Positions 43,095 through 51,594 of a DNA stretch of 64,000 nt are shown one piece after another. Source of the DNA: Caloramator sp. E03. Lineage in GTDB: Bacteria; Bacillota; Clostridia; Clostridiales; Caloramatoraceae. Both the position numbers and the translations under genes were made by a program. Under the pieces are notes generated by a model, which made no database searches, was not told the DNA's origin, and saw only the letters and a program-made list of their open reading frames with translations. Each line of letters opens with the position of its first letter. Position 1 is the first letter of the stretch. The DNA lies in contig NZ_CP040093.1 in NCBI RefSeq assembly GCF_006016075.1, positions 1,175,069 through 1,239,068 on the forward strand, given 5' to 3'.

Positions 43095-45044
43095 TTAATT
43101 ATTAGAAGTAACTGTAAGCTCAATTTCCCCTGTATATGTTCCAGCTGTTATATCTGTTTGAACACCATTAACAGTCATAGTTACTTTGTAACCTTCTGGA
43201 GCAGTAACTTTAGAACCATTTTCAATAGTTAATGAAGTCAAATAAGATTTACCTTTTACTACCCAAGTTGAACCATTAGTTAAGGATACAATAACTCCAT
43301 TGTTAACAGCTGCACTTGGTGTATTTGTAATTTCTCCAAGCTCTTTATAATCCCTTGCATCTATAGTATCTTTTGCATGCTTAGCTGTAGATGAAGAAAT
43401 TACACCTGTTATTTTTGAATTATCAAACTTTAAGTAAAGATTTTTTGATGAACTTTCTTCCATTCCTGTAAATATATTTTTTACAGTACCTCCACGAGTA
43501 GAATTATAAAAATCACCATTTAATTCTATGTTTGAAAACTTAGCAATAGTATCCTTTCCTTCTGTTATAACAGTCTTATTATGGGTTGTATCCTCAGTTG
43601 CTGGTTCTGTTGGTTCTTTATATACGCCTATATTTAACATCATACCATTAACCATGACAGGGCCTGGATCATCATTATCCATTAGCTGAAGAATAATCCC
43701 ATTACCTGATTTTAGCTGAGCACCTTTTGAACCATCAACATCTATATTAGCAGAAGCACCTTTAACTAATAATAATGTTTTTCTAGTATCAAAAATTGTA
43801 CCATCAGTAATCTTTAATGAACCATTTCCATGCCACATTACACCAAAACGTCCTGATTTTACAATTGTCTGTTTTTCTTTTATTGAATTCAATTCCTTTG
43901 AAGTAAGTCCAAGATTAAGAGTTTTGTTAAGCATATTTATATTTTCACGTGTACTAGCTGCGAAAACACCATTTCCTCCTGTAATAATCAAAGCATAATC
44001 TGGAACTGTAATTTTTGAGCCATAGAAGGAATCAACACCGTCACCAATTGAATAAGCTCCATATCCGCTTTCACCAGTTATTGAAATATCACTATTAATT
44101 GCAGTAAGCTTTATATTCCTGCAGTCATCAGTGGAAAGGACTCCCCATCCTTCAGCAGATATAGAAGAGTTGATATAAGTTGAAGTTGTATTTTCACCTA
44201 ATACATTAGTAGCACGGCAGTTTCCAATAATACCCAGCATCCATGGTGCTGTTTTCATTAATCCAAGCTGCACATTAGGTATGTAGTTTGATGGGAGTAT
44301 ACCATTTTGAGTAGATATTTTTGAATTCTTTACAATCATATTGCTGCCACCTGCTGCAATGATAGCAGGACGAATTGCTCCATGAGTGTAAATCTCAGAA
44401 TTGTCTACTACAAGTTTAGTACCCTCCCCAGTAGACATAATAGCAGCACCATAACCTGCAAAGTCATTGCCTCCATTACCAGTTAAATCTATCTTAGCAC
44501 CATTTATGCTATAACTACCTCCAGATACATAAATACCATTGAAATTTTGTTCCTCTGAAGTAATCTTAATATTCTCAGCAGAATTATTTGTAACTTTTCC
44601 TTGGGTAATCATTGCTAAAACTGATTTGTCCTTTGCAACTCCATTTGAATCTACATATAATGCCTGTTTAAAATAATGTGTTAAATTGCCATTTTTATAT
44701 TCAACTACGTTTTGTTTTGTAACATTTAACACAACATTACCAGTATATGTTCCTGGTTTTATCTCTTTACCTATTCCATTAACAGTTAATGTAACACTAT
44801 AACCATCAGGAGCTGTAATGGAAGCACCCTGTTCAATAATTAATTTTGAAAGTTTTGTAGTAGTAGAAACTGTATAACTAGAATATGCAGGGACTGTTAT
44901 AGTCTTAGAAGATTTGGCATTTAGTATGTCCTCTGAAATATTTGTTATTGTTTCGGCAAAAACCGTAGAAGAAACTGTTGTCATAATTGAAATAACAACA
45001 GCAAGAATTGATGCATAACATTTGAGTCTTTTCTTAAAGTTCAT
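43095..45044 (-). CDS. Secreted beta-helix-like protein of unknown function
   Basis: About 649 residues from ATG 45044 (GGGGG site upstream; the longer frame to 45110 reads through a palindrome). A signal peptide ends near TVFA-ET. The mature part consists of many short Asn/Ser/Gly-rich beta turns (GGNDFAGYGAAI, GAIRPAIIAAGGSN) typical of right-handed parallel beta-helix proteins. Two related segments of about 45 residues bracket it: SKLIIEQGASITAPDGY near the N-terminus and TSLTIENGSKVTAPEGY at the C-terminus, each followed by VNG and GTYTG. No anchor, sortase or S-layer motif was seen. It may bind or process an external polymer or glycoside, or be an adhesin. Confidence 0.65.
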   Translation of the reverse strand: MNFKKRLKCYASILAVVISIMTTVSSTVFAETITNISEDILNAKSSKTITVPAYSSYTVSTTTKLSKLIIEQGASITAPDGYSVTLTVNGIGKEIKPGTYTGNVVLNVTKQNVVEYKNGNLTHYFKQALYVDSNGVAKDKSVLAMITQGKVTNNSAENIKITSEEQNFNGIYVSGGSYSINGAKIDLTGNGGNDFAGYGAAIMSTGEGTKLVVDNSEIYTHGAIRPAIIAAGGSNMIVKNSKISTQNGILPSNYIPNVQLGLMKTAPWMLGIIGNCRATNVLGENTTSTYINSSISAEGWGVLSTDDCRNIKLTAINSDISITGESGYGAYSIGDGVDSFYGSKITVPDYALIITGGNGVFAASTRENINMLNKTLNLGLTSKELNSIKEKQTIVKSGRFGVMWHGNGSLKITDGTIFDTRKTLLLVKGASANIDVDGSKGAQLKSGNGIILQLMDNDDPGPVMVNGMMLNIGVYKEPTEPATEDTTHNKTVITEGKDTIAKFSNIELNGDFYNSTRGGTVKNIFTGMEESSSKNLYLKFDNSKITGVISSSTAKHAKDTIDARDYKELGEITNTPSAAVNNGVIVSLTNGSTWVVKGKSYLTSLTIENGSKVTAPEGYKVTMTVNGVQTDITAGTYTGEIELTVTSNN

Positions 45045-45062
45045 ATTTTTTCCCCCTTCTAT

Positions 45063-45099
45063 GTTAATATATGGTAAATATAATTTACCATATATTAAC
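45063..45099. promoter_or_regulatory. Perfect 17-bp inverted repeat in the beta-helix gene leader
   Basis: GTTAATATATGGTAAAT (45063-45079) and ATTTACCATATATTAAC (45083-45099) with a 3-bp centre, ending 18 bp before the start codon. It is either a protein operator or a leader hairpin; there is no T run. Confidence 0.65.
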
Positions 45100-45247
45100 T
45101 CAAATATCATCGTGATAAACTCTAAAGAGTTAATGTATTAATTGTTATAATATACAATATTATACAATTACAATTGAAGCTAAAAGCTTTTTAACATAGC
45201 ATACCTTAAGATAAAGAACTCTAAGAGAAAAATAATACAAAATAAAT

Positions 45248-45270
45248 AAAGGGAAGCAAATGCCTCCCTT
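45248..45270 (-). terminator. Terminator of ene-reductase gene 2
   Basis: AAGGGAGGCA and TGCTTCCCTT pair with a short loop, followed on the minus strand by TATTTATTTT, 14 bp after the stop. Confidence 0.75.
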
Positions 45271-45283
45271 CTTTATGTGTTTT

Positions 45284-47236
45284 TTATCTTATATCAAGTG
45301 CTGCATGATATCCTTGGTATATAGCAGTTGTTATAGTAGAAGCCTTTACGCAGTCACCTATTTGTGCTACATAAGGTGCACTATCAAGAAGCTCTTCTAC
45401 TATTTCTCTTCTTGGTCTTTGTCCTAATGCACAAATTACAGAACTTCCAGGAACAAGATGCTCTTCTCCATTTGCATCAACACATACAACACCTTCTTTT
45501 GTTACTCGAATTCCCTTATATCCTGTATGAACATTTATATTGCTCTTTTCTATCTCATTTAATAGAATCGGACGGTGTCTTATGTTTGCATCAATTGCCA
45601 ATTCTTCTCTCATTTCTACTAAATGAACAGTCTTTCCTTCCCTTGCAAGATGAATTGCAGCTTCACATCCTGCAAGTCCTCCACCAAGAACTACTACATC
45701 ATCTGTAACCTTATCCTTTTCTAAGTAATAGTTATTAACAACTATTACATTGTCTCCATCCAAACCAGGAATTTGTGGAATAATTGGTTCAGATCCTACT
45801 GCTATAATAAGTGCATCAACATTTTCTTTTTCTACATACTCTTTTGTTACAGTTGTATTTAACCTGATTTCAACTCCAGCATCCTTTGCTAGTTTTGCCA
45901 GAGTAACTCCTAATTCATACATTTCATATTTAAATGGAATCGCTCTTTCTCCTTTTAATATTCCTCCCAATTCATTAGACTTTTCGCAAAGTATTACCTT
46001 ATGCCCTCTCTTTGCAGCTGTTATAGCAGCTTCTAATCCTCCTGGTCCTCCACCAGCTACTAAAACCTTACGTGGTTTTGCTACAGGTATAATCTCTGTA
46101 CCGTCTAATTCACGGCCTATTAACGGATTAACTGTACATCTTCTTGTTGATGTTGTAGCACGCTCTGCCATACAAGTAAAACATCTTAAACATTTTACAA
46201 TATCCTTATCCCTGTTGCTCATAACCTTATTTGGAAGCTCAGGGTCAGCTAAAAGAGCACGTGCCATTTCAACAACATCAGCTTTACCACTTGCTATAAT
46301 TTCTTCCATCATTTCAGGATCATTTAATGCACCAATTGTTGCAACTGGTATGCTTACATGCTTTTTAATTTCTGCTGCAAGATAAACATTGCAACCATGA
46401 GGTACAAACATTGAAGGATGGGTTATTGCAAATCCTCTTTGGTATGTTCCTGCAGATACATGAAGTAAATCTACCCTTGATTCTAACAACTTAGCTATTT
46501 GAATACCTTCCTCAAGATCATAGCCACCTTCAAAAAGCTCTGAACCACTCATTCTAAATTCAATTGGGAATCCAGGTCCTACAGCCTTACGTATGCTATC
46601 GAGAACTTCTTGAGCAAAACGTACTCTGTTTTCAAGAGAACCGCCATACTTATCTTTTCTTTTATTAAAATATGGTGATAAGAACTGATTTATTAGCCAG
46701 CCATGTCCTCCATGAACCATAACCATTTCAAATCCTGCTCTTTTAGCAAGGGCAGCACATTTTCCGTAAGCCTCTACAATATCAGCTATCATTTCTTCAG
46801 TTAATTCCTTAACTTCAAGACCATCAGGACGTACTCCTGCACTTGGACCCCACTGTGCAAGTCCACGTTTTTTATCTTTATCAGTTAAGTAAGTTCCTGC
46901 ATACTGTCCTGAATGTGAGAGCTCTACGCTGGCAATTGCACCATGGCGGCGTATAGCATCTGCAGTATAAGTAAAACTTGAAAGTGAACCTACTGTTTTT
47001 AAATCTAAATGGAATGCATGAGAACCATCAGTTTCAGGATGAACCATACATTCACTTACAGTAACTGCTGCAGCACCTCCTTTTGCTCTTAATTCATAAA
47101 AGGCAGTAGATGCTCGTCCAATAGTACAGTCAGCAGTTATATCTGTTCCACCCATAGGAGCTGAAAACATTCTATTTCTAAAATAAACATTTCCTATTTT
47201 AATCGGTTTACACAAGTTAGGATATTTTCTTTCCAT
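45284..47236 (-). CDS. FMN/4Fe-4S/FAD ene-reductase (2,4-dienoyl-CoA reductase/OYE family) 2
   Basis: 650 residues with the same architecture as 32675-34675: OYE barrel (NRMFSAPMGGTD, VELSHSGQYAG, MVMVHGGHGWLINQFLSPY, NKRKDKYGGS), CxxCxxC-x11-C cluster ligands (KCLRCFTCMAE to RRC) and a C-terminal FAD/NAD(P)H domain (VLVAGGGPGGLEAA, VVVLGGGLAGCEAA). Clear sequence differences in the barrel (VHPETD, TYLTDKDKKRGLA) suggest a different substrate. It probably reduces a C=C bond of a plant phenolic such as a flavone, flavanone or cinnamate. The gene follows the OFA transporter by 20 bp, under PadR-type control. Confidence 0.85.
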   Translation of the reverse strand: MERKYPNLCKPIKIGNVYFRNRMFSAPMGGTDITADCTIGRASTAFYELRAKGGAAAVTVSECMVHPETDGSHAFHLDLKTVGSLSSFTYTADAIRRHGAIASVELSHSGQYAGTYLTDKDKKRGLAQWGPSAGVRPDGLEVKELTEEMIADIVEAYGKCAALAKRAGFEMVMVHGGHGWLINQFLSPYFNKRKDKYGGSLENRVRFAQEVLDSIRKAVGPGFPIEFRMSGSELFEGGYDLEEGIQIAKLLESRVDLLHVSAGTYQRGFAITHPSMFVPHGCNVYLAAEIKKHVSIPVATIGALNDPEMMEEIIASGKADVVEMARALLADPELPNKVMSNRDKDIVKCLRCFTCMAERATTSTRRCTVNPLIGRELDGTEIIPVAKPRKVLVAGGGPGGLEAAITAAKRGHKVILCEKSNELGGILKGERAIPFKYEMYELGVTLAKLAKDAGVEIRLNTTVTKEYVEKENVDALIIAVGSEPIIPQIPGLDGDNVIVVNNYYLEKDKVTDDVVVLGGGLAGCEAAIHLAREGKTVHLVEMREELAIDANIRHRPILLNEIEKSNINVHTGYKGIRVTKEGVVCVDANGEEHLVPGSSVICALGQRPRREIVEELLDSAPYVAQIGDCVKASTITTAIYQGYHAALDIR

Positions 47237-47256
47237 ATTTTAATCCCCCTTAATTT

Positions 47257-48510
47257 TTATGCTGCTATATTGCAATTCTTCTCTTTTTGATTAACAAAGC
47301 GATAAACAAATGTTAATATAAACCCTGCAATTCCAAGGGCTGCTGCTATTAAAAATGCTCTTTGATAGCTGTTATCTGCTGCATATACGTTCTTCATTAC
47401 AGTTGGTCCAAAATAGCCTGCTAAAGCAAACCCTATAAACATTATTCCATAGTTAACACTGTTGTTTTTAGGACCGAATTGGTCTGCTGTAAATCCTGGA
47501 AATACTCCCATTAATGATCCAAAGCATACTCCTAAAATTGAAATTCCTATACAGAACTGAGCAACATCTCCCTGTCCAGATAGATATAATAATATAAGTC
47601 CTACAATTGAAAAAACAAAGGCTGCTGCTAATGTATTAACTCTTCCTATCTTATCTGAAATATATCCTGCAACAATACGGCCTGCAGTATTAAACAGAGC
47701 TAATACTGATACTACTGTTGTTGCTGCTGCAGTTGACATTCCAATCATTTTCTGTGCTATAGGTGATGCCTGGGAAGTACACATTAAACCAGCAAAGGCT
47801 CCACAAATGAGCATAGAAATCATTATATAAAATATTGGACTTGAAAGCATGCCCTTCCAATCCCTATCATTTGAACCTGCCTTGCTTTGACTTTGGACTG
47901 GTGGTGTCCAGCCATCTGGAACAAAGTTCACAGGACATTTTTCAATAAAAAATGAAGATACACACACTATAATAAGGAACGCTATTCCTATTATCTTAAA
48001 TGCTGATGTTACTCCAACATTGTTAATTAAAATATTAGCAATTGGAGGTACTAATACTGAGCTGAATCCATAAGCTGCTGTAGTGATCCCACCGACCAAA
48101 CCTCTTTTGTCTGGGAAAAATTTTACTGAATTGCTTATTGTACATCCATAAATCATTCCTATTCCAAGGCCAGTTATTATGCCATAGGCAAGTGTTAAAA
48201 ATCCTAAACTTTTAGCAAATCCTGATAATATCATTCCTCCACCAAAGAGTATACCACCTACAAATATAACTTTCTTTGGTCCAAATAAGTCGTTTATTCT
48301 TCCACCTGAAATCATAGTAATAGGTCCTACTGAATTAGCAACTGTAAATACAATGGCTAAAGCACCTGGAGTTAAGTTTTGTCCAGTAACACCGCTCAAA
48401 TACTTTGCCATAGGAGCTGCAAATACACTCCAGGCATATATTGAGCCAATACATAGATTGATAAAACAGCTTGCGATTAAAATGATCCATCTTTTACTTG
48501 TTAGCTTCAT
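47257..48510 (-). CDS. MFS transporter, OFA family, PadR-controlled
   Basis: About 417 residues, 12 membrane segments. The OFA motif YAWSVFAAPMAKYLS near the N-terminus, GRINDLFGPKKVIFVGG in loop 2-3 and a central loop (VNFVPDGWTPPVQSQSK). The ATG at 48510 has AGGGGGA 7 nt upstream; the ATG 6 bp earlier is too close to that site. It probably imports the substrate for the ene-reductase encoded 20 bp downstream. The promoter overlaps a PadR-type operator next to the divergent padR-like gene. Confidence 0.87.
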   Translation of the reverse strand: MKLTSKRWIILIASCFINLCIGSIYAWSVFAAPMAKYLSGVTGQNLTPGALAIVFTVANSVGPITMISGGRINDLFGPKKVIFVGGILFGGGMILSGFAKSLGFLTLAYGIITGLGIGMIYGCTISNSVKFFPDKRGLVGGITTAAYGFSSVLVPPIANILINNVGVTSAFKIIGIAFLIIVCVSSFFIEKCPVNFVPDGWTPPVQSQSKAGSNDRDWKGMLSSPIFYIMISMLICGAFAGLMCTSQASPIAQKMIGMSTAAATTVVSVLALFNTAGRIVAGYISDKIGRVNTLAAAFVFSIVGLILLYLSGQGDVAQFCIGISILGVCFGSLMGVFPGFTADQFGPKNNSVNYGIMFIGFALAGYFGPTVMKNVYAADNSYQRAFLIAAALGIAGFILTFVYRFVNQKEKNCNIAA

Positions 48511-48539
48511 AACCATTCCCCCTTATTTTTTATGTGTTA

Positions 48540-48579
48540 ATTTTATCACAATGTATTATACATGTCAATATATACATGT
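48540..48579 (-). promoter_or_regulatory. SigA promoter with PadR-type operator
   Basis: On the minus strand TTGACA (48568-48563), 17 bp, TAAAAT (48545-48540). ATGT-N8-ACAT (48562-48577), the known PadR operator form, covers the -35. A second palindrome, ATGTATTATACAT (48551-48563), lies in the spacer. Confidence 0.75.
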
Positions 48580-48678
48580 TTAATACATCATGTTTTAAAT
48601 AAATTCAAATATAGACACGTTGTAAATTAAAAAAACAATGATATAATAAGTTAAGTAGCAAAAAAAGAGGTGATTTTA

Positions 48679-49230
48679 TTGAGAGCTTTAAAATATGCAA
48701 TTTTAGGATTATTGAATAGAAAGCCTATGTCTGGTTATGATTTGAGCAAGGAATTCAGTAGTCAAATAGGTAATTTCTGGAGTGCAAATCACAGCCAGAT
48801 ATATCCAGAATTAAAGAGATTATTAGATGAAAAACTAGTAGTTTATAATATTGAGATAAGCGGTGATGTGTTAGAAAAAAAGGTTTATACAATTACTGAA
48901 AAAGGCAGAAAAGAATTTTTAAGATGGCTTAATAAGGATGAACCTATGGGGCCAACTCCAAAGGACGTTTTTCGCCTTAGAATGTACTTTTGCAATAACT
49001 TAGACGTAGAAACAAGGATTCGCCTTTTAAAGCATCAGCTATCTCAACATGAAGAGAGGCTTGCTTTTTTGTCAGATGAGATGAAGCGCTATAATACAGT
49101 TCCGCCTATTGATAGTGATGCTTTTGGGGATTATTTAGTTTTAGATAGTGCTATTATGAGAGAAGAAACCACTATACGATGGTTAAAGAAATGTATTTCT
49201 CTTTGTCAAAATGGTTCTGATGAAAAATAG
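48679..49230 (+). CDS. PadR-family transcriptional regulator
   Basis: About 183 residues. The start is read as TTG 48679 (RALKYAILGLLNRKPMSGYDL), preceded by AGAGGTGA; the GTG at 48670 is part of that site. N-terminal PadR winged HTH (1-75) and the C-terminal helical dimerisation domain seen in PadR proper (KHQLSQHEERLAFLSDEM). PadR proteins typically repress genes for phenolic acid metabolism and are released by phenolics. It is divergent from the OFA transporter/ene-reductase pair and has an ATGT-N8-ACAT site in the shared region, so it likely represses that pair. Confidence 0.9.
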   Translation: MRALKYAILGLLNRKPMSGYDLSKEFSSQIGNFWSANHSQIYPELKRLLDEKLVVYNIEISGDVLEKKVYTITEKGRKEFLRWLNKDEPMGPTPKDVFRLRMYFCNNLDVETRIRLLKHQLSQHEERLAFLSDEMKRYNTVPPIDSDAFGDYLVLDSAIMREETTIRWLKKCISLCQNGSDEK

Positions 49231-49300
49231 TTTTTATAGTTCTCACTAAAATCCTCTTATTTTTAAATAAATACTTTACTCTATTAATATAAAATATAAC

Positions 49301-49347
49301 AAAGCCTACTTACTGATAATTAGTATGCTAATCAGTAAGTAGGCTTT
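49301..49347 (+). terminator. Terminator of the padR-like gene
   Basis: AAAGCCTACTTACTGAT and ATCAGTAAGTAGGCTTT are perfect 17-bp arms followed by ATTTAATT. The rest of 49350-49665 is AT-rich; a TATAAT box at 49588-49593 may serve the polyamine operon. Confidence 0.85.
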
Positions 49348-49671
49348 ATTTAATTCAAAAGCTTTTTAACTTTGGTTTGATTTTTTAATTTTTTCAAGAA
49401 TATTTAATAATTATGAAAATATATTAATTTTATCGCAATAAATTTATTGAAATTATATTCAAATAATGAACAAATTTAAGGAAAATTGAGTAATCTAATA
49501 ATAAATTAGGATTGTAATGATTAATAATTTATAAATCAATTTTTTGATAAAATTTAATAAAAAAATTCAAAAAAACTATTGTATAGTTATAATAATCGTA
49601 GTATATTTTATATGATTTTACTATTTTCCAATTAGACTAAAAAATAAAAAATATTCAAGGGAGGAAGTTCA

Positions 49672-50748
49672 ATGAGCAAAATAATGGTTCGTCTTGAAAA
49701 TGTAGTTAAAGATTATGGAGGGCAGGAAGCTGCTGCTGTAAACGGCTTAACAATGGATATAAATCAGGGAGAATTTTTAACATTACTTGGTCCAAGTGGT
49801 TGTGGAAAAACAACAACCCTTAGAATGATTGCAGGTCTTGAGGAACCAACTAACGGTAAAATTATTATTGATGGAGATGATGTCTCTAAAGTACCCCCTT
49901 ATAGGAGAAATGTTAATACTGTATTCCAAAATTATGCACTGTTTCCACACATGAATGTATTTGAAAATGTTGCCTTCGGGCTTAAGATAAAGAAAGTGCC
50001 TAAAAACGAAATAGAAATGAAAGTTAATAATATTCTTCACCTTGTAAAGCTTGATGGATATGAAAACAGAATGCCCTCTGAACTATCTGGTGGCCAAAAG
50101 CAAAGAGTTGCATTAGCAAGGGCTATAGTTAATAATCCAAAAGTTTTACTTCTTGATGAACCTCTTTCAGCACTTGATTTAAAGTTGAGAAAGGAAATGC
50201 AGATTGAGCTTAAACATCTTCAAAGAGAACTTGGAATAACATTTATTTTTGTAACTCACGATCAAGAAGAAGCTCTTACAATGTCAGATAGAATTGCAAT
50301 AATGAACAATGGTAATCTTGAACAAATAGGTACTCCTGATGAAATATACGAAAAACCAAAGACAAGGTTTGTTGCTAATTTTATTGGGGAAACAAATCTT
50401 TTTAAAGGCGTAATTTTTGATAAAAAAGAATCAGAAACAATAATAGATGTATCAGGAGATAAGATACATGTAAAAGAATGCCCTTTTAGAAATGGTGAAG
50501 AAGTTTATATTTCTATTAGGCCCGAAAGATTAAAGTTTAAGAATAAATGTGAAAATGATATGCCACATATTAAAATTAAGCTTAAAGAGAGAATATATAT
50601 AGGTTCAGTTATTAAAACAATTGTAACCACACCTTATGAAAAAGAAATTATTGTATGCGAACACGTTGAAGATGCTTACGATTTTAACAAATTCGGTAAT
50701 ACTGCCTATATTACTTGGAATTCAGATTGTGTGGTGGTTTTACAATGA
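49672..50748 (+). CDS. potA: Spermidine/putrescine ABC transporter ATPase
   Basis: 358 residues. Walker A GPSGCGKTTTL (about 38-48), FQNYALFPHMNVFENVAFGL, signature LSGGQKQR, Walker B VLLLDEPLSALD, H-loop THDQ, and a C-terminal TOBE-type regulatory domain (from about 240: FIGETNLFKG). It powers polyamine uptake. GGGAGGAAG precedes the ATG. The stop overlaps the potB start (ATGA). It is the first gene of potA-potB-potCD. Confidence 0.93.
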   Translation: MSKIMVRLENVVKDYGGQEAAAVNGLTMDINQGEFLTLLGPSGCGKTTTLRMIAGLEEPTNGKIIIDGDDVSKVPPYRRNVNTVFQNYALFPHMNVFENVAFGLKIKKVPKNEIEMKVNNILHLVKLDGYENRMPSELSGGQKQRVALARAIVNNPKVLLLDEPLSALDLKLRKEMQIELKHLQRELGITFIFVTHDQEEALTMSDRIAIMNNGNLEQIGTPDEIYEKPKTRFVANFIGETNLFKGVIFDKKESETIIDVSGDKIHVKECPFRNGEEVYISIRPERLKFKNKCENDMPHIKIKLKERIYIGSVIKTIVTTPYEKEIIVCEHVEDAYDFNKFGNTAYITWNSDCVVVLQ

Positions 50749-51593
50749 AGAAAAAATTTTCTGCATTTTTAATTCTCTCTCCTGTATTAGTATGGATGTT
50801 TGCATTTTTCTTAATACCTTTGTTTCTTGTTGTTTCAGTAAGCTTTTTAACACGTGGACAATATGGGGGCATACAATTTAATATTACATTGGATAACTAT
50901 ATAAGATTGATTGATCCAATGTATTTAAAAATATTTTGGAATTCCCTGGTTATATCTTTAATGACTACTATATCATGTTTATTATTAGGTTACCCATTTG
51001 CATATATAATTGGAAGATCTCCAAAGAAGTTTAGGGCAATACTTCTTATGTTAATAATTCTTCCATTTTGGACTAACTCCCTTGTTAGAACTTATGCATG
51101 GATAATACTTCTTCGTACTGAAGGTGTATTAAATTCATACCTTATGATGATGGGTATAATAAATAAACCTCTTCAGCTGCTTTATAATAATGGTGCTGTA
51201 TTAGTTGGAATGCTTTATATAATGTTTCCATTTATGGTACTCCCTATATATGCTTCGGTTGAAAAGTTAGATAATACACTGATTGAAGCAGCTAAAGATC
51301 TATATGCCTCACCAATTAAAACATTTTTAAAGATAACATTACCTCTAACTAAATCTGGAATATTTGCTGGCTGTCTTCTTGTTTTTGTCCCTACATTAGG
51401 GTTATTTTTCATACCTGATTTAATGGGCGGAAGCAAAATCATTCTTTTGAGTAACCTTATTAAAAATCAATTCCTTGCTGCAAGAGATTGGCCATTTGGA
51501 ATGGCAATATCTGTTCTGCTTATTATGCTAATGCTTATTATAATAGGCATAATGAGACTAAAAGGCGAAAAAATAGATAGTGAGGTATTCTAA
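50745..51593 (+). CDS. potB: Spermidine/putrescine ABC transporter permease
   Basis: About 282 residues, six membrane segments, with the permease EAA-type loop LDNTLIEAAKDLYASPIKTFLKITLPLT (about 180-207). The start is ATG 50745, overlapping the potA stop by 4 bp; the longer in-frame version has no ribosome binding site of its own. It pairs with the PotC domain of the next gene to form the membrane channel. Confidence 0.92.
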   Translation: MKKKFSAFLILSPVLVWMFAFFLIPLFLVVSVSFLTRGQYGGIQFNITLDNYIRLIDPMYLKIFWNSLVISLMTTISCLLLGYPFAYIIGRSPKKFRAILLMLIILPFWTNSLVRTYAWIILLRTEGVLNSYLMMMGIINKPLQLLYNNGAVLVGMLYIMFPFMVLPIYASVEKLDNTLIEAAKDLYASPIKTFLKITLPLTKSGIFAGCLLVFVPTLGLFFIPDLMGGSKIILLSNLIKNQFLAARDWPFGMAISVLLIMLMLIIIGIMRLKGEKIDSEVF

Positions 51594-51594
51594 G

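Noticed and set aside
45364..46385. Long plus-strand frames opposite ene-reductase 2
   Set aside because: Shadows of a clearly coding minus-strand gene; hydrophobic, low-complexity translations without starts.
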